From NCBI GenBank assembly GCA_004552485.1, contig SFOH01000078.1, positions 1-6,658 of the forward strand: a stretch of DNA of 6,658 bases. Direction: 5' to 3'. Source of the DNA: Bacteroidales bacterium (GTDB lineage Bacteria; Bacteroidota; Bacteroidia; Bacteroidales; Muribaculaceae). Positions 1 through 5,362 of this stretch are shown piece after piece. Position 1 is the first letter of the stretch. Every line of letters starts with the position of its first letter. Under the pieces are notes generated by a model that was not told where the DNA came from, searched no databases, and saw nothing but the letters and a program-made list of their open reading frames with translations. The position numbers and the translations under genes were made by a program.

Positions 1-657
1 GAGGTTGGCACCGGTTACCTTGACGGTGGCGGTGGCGTTCTTGCCGGCCTCGCAGGTGAGGGCTACGGATTTCTTGTCAACAGTGATGGTGGGAGTGGTA
101 ACAGGTGCGGAGCCGTTGGGTTCCTGCTGGTCGAGTTTGGAGACGGAGTGTGCGGGAACTTCGCCCATGGCGAAATAGGCCATACCCTGTTTGGTTGAGA
201 GCACCCATGCCTCCAGGTACTTGCTGCCGTCGGTGTTGACATAGCAGTCACCGGTGGAGTTGGTGTTGCGTGCTGCTTCGCCGGTGCCGAGACCTTCCTT
301 GGGAAGTGTCACAACTGTTGAGGAGTTGGAGAAGTTGCCGGTGGGGTCGTTGATGATGCGCATGCGGCCGCCGATGTAGTTCTTGGAGTCATCGGCCTGT
401 TCTTTGCCGTTTACAATAACGATGGTGCCGTCGGCGTTTCTCTTGTATTCCTTGGTGTTGAAGATGAGGTTGACAGCGTGTTTGGCGCCGCCCCACTGGA
501 ACTCGTGGTGTGACGAGCCCCAGCTTTCGCCGGTGTCGACGAGGGTCTGCTGCACGGCTTTGCCGTCTTTGAGGGTGCACCATGAGGGATAGCTGTCCTT
601 ACCGTCTACCCACCAACCGCCGCTCTGATGGTAAACGCGCACATTCGATGATGCGTG
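1..657 (-). pseudogene. C-terminal continuation of the amidase in a shifted frame, cut by the window edge
   Basis: In the frame one nucleotide further along than the amidase ORF, the minus strand is open from 657 to base 1 with no stop. It reads as real protein: NVRVYHQSGGWWVDG at the start, then GAKHAVNLIFN, MRIINDPTGNFSNSS, and GMAYFAMGEVPAHSVSKLD. It continues the propeller of the upstream ORF (…CWFSFGNQNGVTRI) without loss of sense. Near the window edge (about 120 to 1) it enters an Ig-like domain containing KVTGANL. This matches KVTGKNL in the first Ig-like domain of the amidase, so the domain is probably repeated. No good start codon lies at the head of this segment (only an internal GTG at 642-640), so it is unlikely to be an independent gene. 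It is either a pseudogene part or the result of a base-call error. The C-terminus lies outside the window. Confidence 0.8.
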
Positions 658-2119
658 TCACACCGTTCTGGTTACCGAATGAGAACCAGCAGTCGCCGGA
701 GGGGTCGCCGTTGAGTTCGAGGCAGTCGCCGAGGCGGCTGGCGCCGTGGAAGTCGCTGGAGGGAATTTCTTTCAGCAGAGTGGGATTGGCGTTGTCGCCG
801 GTCCACATGTACAGGCGCAGGGACTCGTTGTTGGCGGCAGTACCGAGGTTGCAGGCAACAATCTTGCCGCCGGCTGTCTTGACGTCGCAGAGCTGGAGTG
901 TGCCGCCCTTGACAACGTCACCGTTTTTGAGGAAGCCGAGCTTTTCGCCGGTCTTGGCGTTGAGCACGATGATGTCCTTGTGCATGTACACGGCATAGAT
1001 TTTGCCGTCCTTGTAGCAGAAGTTGCGGAGTTCAGCGGCGTCATAGCCCTTGCTGTCCTTGTTGTTCTTCTGCACAGAGAGGTTCCATTTCTCGGCCAGC
1101 TTGGTAAGAGGTTCAACGGGGGGTGCAGTGATTTCGCCTTTGATGAGAGTCTCTTTAACAAGGCTGCCTGAGGTGCCTTCACCATAAGTGCCCTGTTTGA
1201 GGATTTTGTCGCCCCAGGGCTCAATCATCTTCACATGCACTGTGCCGCCGGTCTTGCCCAAAGAGGATGTGCTCAGCTGGAAGCGAGAAGCGGTGAGCGC
1301 CTCCACTTTAATGTTCTCGGAGAGGTTCTTACCGGTGACTTTGATGTCCCACTCCGGGCCTTGGTTGGCGCCATACTTGCCATATTCGGCGGAGAAGTTG
1401 ACGTCAGCGGGGGCATCCATGGAAGCCTGAGCGGGAGGAGTGACGGGTGTGGTGGGTCCACCGTAGTTGGCATCGCCGGTGATGCCTGCACTCTCGGAGT
1501 TCATGAAGTCCTTGAAGCCCTGCAGGTGACCGTTGACCCAGTTTTTGAAGCCGGCTTTCGAGTTGTCGTTGATCATGTTGTTCTCGGTGGGGTTGTCCAC
1601 GAACAAGCCCTCGGTGAGAACAGCGGGGATGTAGGAAGCACCGGTGATAACGGTCCATGCCTCCTGCTTGACACCGCGGTTGGCGCGGCCAAGACGGCTG
1701 ACGAGGTTGCTCTGCACCTTGGCAGCGAGGTTGTAGGAGCGGCCGCCCCAGTAGTGCCATGTCTCTGTGCCGTGAGCCACGCCGTTGGCGGCGTTGAGGT
1801 GCACGGAGCAGAATACCCAGGGGTCGTAGGAGATGGAGGCGGAACGGCGAGCCTGGAGGCTGACGGTGGCGTTGGTGGTACGCGTCAGGCGCAGCGGGCA
1901 TTTCTGGCCTTCCAGCCAGCCTTTCATGGCCAGGGAGCAGCGCAGCACGAGCTCGGCCTCATAGGGATAACCGGAACGTCCGGCGCCGGGGTCGTTACCG
2001 CCGTGGCCGGGGTCAATCATCACCTTTACATATTGCTTATTCCAGTCGGCGTACGACGGCGTGGGAGCTGCGACGGCAGCAGCCAGCATCAGTGCGCCTA
2101 TAATGTAAGATTTTTTCAT
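599..2119 (-). CDS. Exported N-acetylmuramoyl-L-alanine amidase (Amidase_3), frameshifted C-terminally
   Basis: Predicted zinc hydrolase that cuts the bond between N-acetylmuramic acid and L-alanine in peptidoglycan, acting outside the inner membrane. Residues 1-24 are a signal peptide (MKK, hydrophobic core, cleavage after SYA). The amidase domain spans about 31-205: DPGHGGNDPGA gives zinc ligand H39, E54 in YPYEAE is the second ligand, H107 in SVHLNA the third, and E170 in VLTEGLF the catalytic glutamate. A Pro/Thr linker (222-232) leads to an Ig-like domain (about 235-332, with KVTGKNL), then a WD40- or quinoprotein-like propeller region from about 342. The last 12-17 residues are out of frame: the real protein continues in the frame annotated at 1-657. 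The start ATG has an A-rich upstream sequence and no Shine-Dalgarno, as usual in Bacteroidota. The amidase assignment is firm. The propeller assignment is by pattern only. Confidence 0.9.
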   Translation of the reverse strand: MKKSYIIGALMLAAAVAAPTPSYADWNKQYVKVMIDPGHGGNDPGAGRSGYPYEAELVLRCSLAMKGWLEGQKCPLRLTRTTNATVSLQARRSASISYDPWVFCSVHLNAANGVAHGTETWHYWGGRSYNLAAKVQSNLVSRLGRANRGVKQEAWTVITGASYIPAVLTEGLFVDNPTENNMINDNSKAGFKNWVNGHLQGFKDFMNSESAGITGDANYGGPTTPVTPPAQASMDAPADVNFSAEYGKYGANQGPEWDIKVTGKNLSENIKVEALTASRFQLSTSSLGKTGGTVHVKMIEPWGDKILKQGTYGEGTSGSLVKETLIKGEITAPPVEPLTKLAEKWNLSVQKNNKDSKGYDAAELRNFCYKDGKIYAVYMHKDIIVLNAKTGEKLGFLKNGDVVKGGTLQLCDVKTAGGKIVACNLGTAANNESLRLYMWTGDNANPTLLKEIPSSDFHGASRLGDCLELNGDPSGDCWFSFGNQNGVTRIIECARLPSERRLVGRR

Positions 2120-2297
2120 GATGGATTGTCTTTGTTGTTTTATGCGAGTGCCGCAGCTGTGGGTGAGGCGGTGGAGCGGTGGTGGCCCTTTCGCGCGTGC
2201 GCGTTCCTTAATATACTAAAGAGGGGTCGGATGCCCGGCCGTGTCCCGGAGCCGCTGCGGCGCGGCTTTGATTGTTGTGTCTCTGGAGGGGTGATGC
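2120..2297 (-). other. Intergenic region between the propeller gene and the amidase gene
   Basis: This 178-bp gap should hold the end of the propeller transcript and the amidase promoter. A 6-bp perfect stem, AGCCGC/GCGGCT with a 6-nt loop, lies at 2250-2267, but no T-tract follows it on the minus strand, so terminator function is doubtful. An AT-rich island at 2206-2220 (minus strand TTTAGTATATTAA) is the only promoter-like stretch and matches TAnnTTTG poorly. Next to it, at 2192-2203, is the GC palindrome-like motif discussed in the findings. The last 35 bases before the ATG are A-rich without a Shine-Dalgarno. Confidence 0.5.
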
Positions 2298-3287
2298 TTA
2301 TTTGAGGTCAGCGATGTAAACCTGGCCGTCTGTGAAGGAAACAAAAGCAATCTTGTTGCCGTCAGCTGAAACAGTGGGGCACATCTCGATGCGACCGGGG
2401 GTCTTGGTGATGGCGACGGAGGATTTGTCCTTCACGCCAAGGAGGAAGAGGTCGCCGGTGAGATACTCGTGGCCGTTGTCGGTGGTGTTCTCCACAACAA
2501 TCTGCTCATTGTTGACCCAAGTGGGGTTGAAGCCTTTGCCAACAACAGTGGCTTTGCCGCCTTTGACGTCCATGACGAGGACTTCGGACTCCATGTTGCA
2601 GAAGGCAACCTTCTTGCCGTCGGGAGACAGAGCGGGCACGAGAGCGACGCCCTCGTAGATGACTTTCTTATTGCCGGCTGCGTCAACAACATAGAGGTTG
2701 TCATAGTCGGTGATGAAGCTTACGCTGAAAGCGGGAGCCTCCTTGATTTCCTGCAGCTCCTGGAGCTGAGCGGGAGTTGCGGCAACGGTGTTCGAAACGA
2801 TGCCGGAGCGGAGCACGCGGCCTGCGGCAACAACAGAGGCTTCGCCTTTGCGGTTGTAGCGCCATGCGGCGGGACGGAGTTCGGCGTCGCCGGCCTCGGA
2901 GAGTTCGGTGATCTCTTTGGTTGCGACGTTAACGCTCTGAATCTTGTAAGAGCGGGGGAAGCCGTTAGCGGCGGGAGTCATGGTGACGTTGCGGCAGAGG
3001 ATGTCGGTGCCGTCAGCGTTCCACTGGAACATGTAACCCACGCCAAGGTCGGCGGAAATCTGCTTCACGGGAGCCTCTGCAACAGTGAGGTCGGCCACGT
3101 AGAGGCCGGTGTTGCCGAACTGCGTGAAAGCCAGCTGCTTTCCGTCGGGAGAGAAGCGGGGGTTCTCATACTTCATCTCGCTGTCGTTGGTGAGACGCGT
3201 GATGTTGGCCAGCTCGCCCACTTTCTGCTGAGCAAAGCCAACAGCAGAAGCGCAAAGCAGTGATGCCAGAAGAATTTGAGTACGCAT
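2298..3287 (-). CDS. Exported PD40/TolB-like beta-propeller protein
   Basis: A 329-residue protein with a signal peptide at 1-19 (cleavage after GFA, before QQK). No proper lipobox is seen, although a Cys is present at 12. The mature part is built of PD40 (WD40-like) blades with the signature SPDGKxLAF…LYVADL at about 41-67, FQWNADGTDILC at 87-98, LSPDGKKVAF…LVMDV at 220-241 and SADGNKIAF…VYIADLK at 307-329. It therefore resembles the propeller of TolB and of prolyl oligopeptidases but has neither the TolB N-terminal domain nor a peptidase domain. The gene stands alone, with a -7 box and a leader of about 150 nt upstream, and without tol/pal neighbours. A periplasmic or surface binding or scaffold role is inference only. 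The ATG at 3287 is chosen because the signal peptide starts there; it has no Shine-Dalgarno (AAAATTTT precedes it). Confidence 0.85.
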   Translation of the reverse strand: MRTQILLASLLCASAVGFAQQKVGELANITRLTNDSEMKYENPRFSPDGKQLAFTQFGNTGLYVADLTVAEAPVKQISADLGVGYMFQWNADGTDILCRNVTMTPAANGFPRSYKIQSVNVATKEITELSEAGDAELRPAAWRYNRKGEASVVAAGRVLRSGIVSNTVAATPAQLQELQEIKEAPAFSVSFITDYDNLYVVDAAGNKKVIYEGVALVPALSPDGKKVAFCNMESEVLVMDVKGGKATVVGKGFNPTWVNNEQIVVENTTDNGHEYLTGDLFLLGVKDKSSVAITKTPGRIEMCPTVSADGNKIAFVSFTDGQVYIADLK

Positions 3288-3360
3288 AAAATTTTAAGGT
3301 AAAAAGATTATTAATGGATTAAAAATTTTAAGCTAAATGGTTGTTTAAGAGATAGTTATC

Positions 3361-3381
3361 CTCGCGTGCGCGCGCAGCGAG
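3361..3381 (-). other. GC-rich hairpin in the propeller gene leader
   Basis: CTCGC (3361-3365) pairs with GCGAG (3377-3381), and TGC (3367-3369) with GCA (3374-3376). This gives 8 base pairs with one bulged G at 3366 and a GCGC loop. It sits in an otherwise AT-rich gap, between the predicted promoter (3441-3448) and the start codon at 3287, so it would lie in the 5' leader of the propeller mRNA. No T-tract follows it, which argues against a simple intrinsic terminator. Its role is unknown. Confidence 0.5.
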
Positions 3382-3440
3382 TCCAAACTGCGACCCCCTC
3401 GGGTTGGCTATGACAGCATTAAGGGTAGCCTTTCAACTTG

Positions 3441-3448
3441 CAAATATA
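3441..3448 (-). promoter_or_regulatory. Bacteroidota -7 box (TATATTTG) for the propeller gene
   Basis: The minus strand reads TATATTTG, a full match to the Bacteroidota -7 consensus TAnnTTTG. The expected -33 TTTG is not clear: 19 bp upstream the sequence is GTGG, with a TTTA a few bases nearer. If this box is used, transcription starts near 3435 and leaves a leader of roughly 150 nt before the ATG at 3287. Confidence 0.6.
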
Positions 3449-3530
3449 GTAAATTTCAAGCGATAAACCACTGTTTTTTTGAGAAAATTTATGATTTTTT
3501 TGTATAAAATGTGCGAACATCATTTCCGAC

Positions 3531-3569
3531 GGCCTGCGGACGCGGCCGGCGCGCCGCCTGCGGGAGGCC
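3531..3569 (-). terminator. GC-rich inverted-repeat block after the kinase stop, possible terminator
   Basis: Just downstream of the kinase stop lies a block of almost pure G and C. GGCCT (3531-3535) can pair with AGGCC (3565-3569), the 10-bp palindrome CGGCGCGCCG sits at 3547-3556, and CCTGCGG is directly repeated at 3533-3539 and 3557-3563. AT-rich sequence follows on the minus strand, but the first T-run (CATTTTATAC) is about 15-20 nt away, so this is not a textbook intrinsic terminator. Confidence 0.3.
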
Positions 3570-3574
3570 CCGGG

Positions 3575-4810
3575 TCAGGTCAGCGGCAGCTCGATGCGGA
3601 AGACAGTGCCGGCGCCCGGGACGGAGCTTTTCACAAAGATGCGCCCGTGGTGGTACTGTTCGACGATGCGTTTCGCAAGGGTCAGGCCCAGGCCCCAGCC
3701 GCGCTTCTTGGTGGTGTAGCCGGGGTTGAAGACGTTCTTGAAATTCTTGCGCGAGATGCCCTTGCCGCTGTCGGCGACCTCGATGACGGCGTTGCGCGAG
3801 TCGGCGGTGACGGTGACGTCGAGGGTGCCGTGGCCCTCCATGGCGTCGACGGCATTCTTGATGAGATTCTCCATAACCCACTCTAACAGAGGCGCGCAGG
3901 CGCTCACGGGCAGTTCGCGGTCGGTGATGTGGGTGGTGAAGGTGATGCGCGGCGAGATGCGTGTGGCCATATAGTCGGCGGCGCCGCGGGCGATGGCGGC
4001 GGCATCGGCGGGCTCCATGCGCGGCTTGCTGCCGATTTTGGAGAAGCGCGAGGCGATGGTGCCCAGGCGCTGTATGTCCTTGTTCATCTCGGCGCAGGTG
4101 TCGGCGTCGACGCCCATCTCGGGCAGCAGCTCGTTCCATGCCATCAGCGAGGAGATGGGCGTGCCCAGCTGGTGGGCCGTCTCCTTGCTCAGACCCACCC
4201 ACACCTTGTTCTGCTCGGCCTTCTTCGTGGAGAGCACGGCGAAGTAGACCACCACCAGGAAGATGATCATCACGGCCAGCTGGATGTAGGGGTAGAGGCT
4301 GAGGCGGCGCAGCAGGCGCGAGTCCTCGTAGTAGAGATGCTGGTTGACGCCGGGGGCGATGTTGATGTGGATGACGTTGCGCGTGTGCGACAGGCTCTCG
4401 AGGCGGTCGCGCAGAAATTCCTCGTTGGCGGCGCTGAGGGCCAGCGGATTCAGCGAGTCGGGAGGCTCGGGCAGCTCGAAGTTGCGGTGGTTGAGGATGT
4501 TGCCGGCATCGTCGGTGAGGAGCACGGGGATGGTGGTGTTGCCCTGGATGATGCGCAGCAGAAAGTCGATGTCGGCCACGGGCATAACCGTCGCCGCACC
4601 CGCCGAGTCGGCGACAGCAACAGGCTCGGCATCAAGCTGATGCACGATTTCGCGCGTGGCGTCGGCCCATATCTCCATGCGCTCACGCTCAGAGGCGGCC
4701 AGGTCTTTGACCATGTTGTTCGACACGTACATGAACAGCGCGACCAGGCCCGCTGCCACGGCCAGCAGCAGCCATTTGCCATAACGTCGCATCTCGTACA
4801 TGTTTGCCAT
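3575..4810 (-). CDS. Membrane sensor histidine kinase, no adjacent response regulator
   Basis: A 411-residue kinase with two membrane segments (about 12-29 and 174-193) framing an extracytoplasmic sensor region of about 145 residues that I do not recognise. The cytoplasmic part starts with an H-box, KETAHQLGTPISSL, phospho-acceptor H213. The HATPase_c domain follows: N-box ENLIKN (314-319), G1 box DSGKG (347-351), F-box around VFNPGY (360-365), the GWGLGL lid/G2 motif (371-376) and GAGT near the C-terminus (399-402). All catalytic boxes are intact, so autophosphorylation from ATP is expected. No HAMP or PAS domain is evident. No response regulator gene lies within the window, so the partner is unknown. 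The ATG at 4810 abuts a -7 box, so the message is either leaderless or starts translation at the nearby ATG at 4801 (Met4). The C-terminus ends cleanly after the G2 region. Confidence 0.92.
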   Translation of the reverse strand: MANMYEMRRYGKWLLLAVAAGLVALFMYVSNNMVKDLAASERERMEIWADATREIVHQLDAEPVAVADSAGAATVMPVADIDFLLRIIQGNTTIPVLLTDDAGNILNHRNFELPEPPDSLNPLALSAANEEFLRDRLESLSHTRNVIHINIAPGVNQHLYYEDSRLLRRLSLYPYIQLAVMIIFLVVVYFAVLSTKKAEQNKVWVGLSKETAHQLGTPISSLMAWNELLPEMGVDADTCAEMNKDIQRLGTIASRFSKIGSKPRMEPADAAAIARGAADYMATRISPRITFTTHITDRELPVSACAPLLEWVMENLIKNAVDAMEGHGTLDVTVTADSRNAVIEVADSGKGISRKNFKNVFNPGYTTKKRGWGLGLTLAKRIVEQYHHGRIFVKSSVPGAGTVFRIELPLT

Positions 4811-4814
4811 GCCG

Positions 4815-4846
4815 CAAAGTTACGCAATTATTTCAACAAATCAAAA
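4815..4846 (-). promoter_or_regulatory. Bacteroidota promoter of the histidine kinase gene
   Basis: On the minus strand, TTTTG (4846-4842) is followed by exactly 19 bp and then TAACTTTG (4822-4815), a good fit to TTTG-N19-TAnnTTTG. The -33 element overlaps the stop codon of the upstream DUF2284-like gene. Only CGGC separates the -7 box from the kinase ATG, so the transcript would begin at or beside the first codon. Confidence 0.7.
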
Positions 4847-5326
4847 GAGGATTGCGGCCACATAGGTCAGCACCGGCGGCGCAGCCTCGCCGTCCGGGCT
4901 CCACAGCAGCTCCAGGCCGAAGAGTTCGGCGAGTGTCCGGGAGATGTCGAAGCCATAGGCCTCGAGCGAAGGACGCTGCTGCGCGGGGTCCATGGCTCCG
5001 CCGAAGCCCAGGACGTGGCCGGCGTGGGCCTCCGCGCGGGCGACGAGTCCGTCGAGGACCTCGCGGCGCACGGGGGCAGTGAGGGCGTGGGCCTCGCGAT
5101 AAGTCAAGTACGCGTCGGCGGGCAGGGTGATGCGCGTGACGGTGATTTCGACGCGTCGGCAGCGGCTCAGCACGCCTTCGACCTCGCCGTCGGCGAACGG
5201 CGGGCAGCCCTTGGCACGGCCATAGCGCGGACACTGGCGGCACAGCACTAAAAAGCGCTCCGCGTCGCGGAAGTCGCGGACATAGTCAGCCAGGGCGAGC
5301 TCTTTGCGGAATGTCTCGGTTTTCAT
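4841..5326 (-). CDS. DUF2284-like metal-binding protein with only the N-terminal Cys cluster
   Basis: A cytoplasmic 161-residue protein. The N-terminal part, ADYVRDFRDAERFLVLCRQC followed by PRYGRAKGCPP, carries C29, C32 and C41 in the CxxCPxYG…CPP arrangement typical of DUF2284 predicted metal-binding proteins. C56 is a possible fourth ligand. The C-terminal part (RPSLEAYGFDISRTL…LFGLELLW) also fits the family. What differs is the stretch between: family members usually have a second Cys cluster before the PS(M/L)EAYG segment. Here residues 101-118 hold GFGGAMDPAQQ and no Cys. Other frames of this stretch show no CxxC either, so a simple frameshift does not explain the loss. Function is unknown; redox or Fe-S/metal binding is inferred from the family. 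The gene starts right after a -7 box (5331-5338), 36 bp after the helicase stop. It is very GC-rich (about 82% in 4981-5040, counted by hand). Confidence 0.75.
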   Translation of the reverse strand: MKTETFRKELALADYVRDFRDAERFLVLCRQCPRYGRAKGCPPFADGEVEGVLSRCRRVEITVTRITLPADAYLTYREAHALTAPVRREVLDGLVARAEAHAGHVLGFGGAMDPAQQRPSLEAYGFDISRTLAELFGLELLWSPDGEAAPPVLTYVAAILF

Positions 5327-5330
5327 GCCG

Positions 5331-5338
5331 CAAAGATA
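5331..5338 (-). promoter_or_regulatory. Bacteroidota -7 box (TATCTTTG) for the DUF2284-like gene
   Basis: The minus strand reads TATCTTTG, a full consensus match, separated by CGGC from the ATG at 5326. The -33 position 19 bp upstream has no TTTG, so the upstream half is weak. The context TTTGCGGCATG is identical to that at the kinase start, suggesting a leaderless or nearly leaderless message. Confidence 0.6.
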
Positions 5339-5362
5339 ATCATTTTTTCGGGAACGGCGGCC

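Noticed and set aside
599..660. Programmed +1 frameshift in the amidase
   Set aside because: No slippery codon with a slow or stop codon, no Shine-Dalgarno-like stimulator and no nearby strong hairpin as in known +1 sites. An indel is simpler.
2250..2267. Intrinsic terminator of the propeller gene
   Set aside because: The 6-bp stem is real but no T-tract follows it on the minus strand.
1235..2305. Long open frame (356 codons) on the plus strand, opposite the amidase gene
   Set aside because: Gly/Val/Ala-rich, no recognisable domain, lies fully antisense to a well-supported gene and its upstream gap. Typical of the mirror frame in GC-rich DNA.
3489..4202. Second minus-strand open frame overlapping the kinase and running past its stop
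   Set aside because: Arg/His-rich out-of-frame reading of the kinase; the kinase frame carries all conserved boxes.
3929..5251. Plus-strand open frame of 440 codons across the kinase and DUF2284-like genes
   Set aside because: Spans two well-supported minus-strand genes and their promoter. Composition dominated by Gly, Val, Asp, His and Ala, with no motif.
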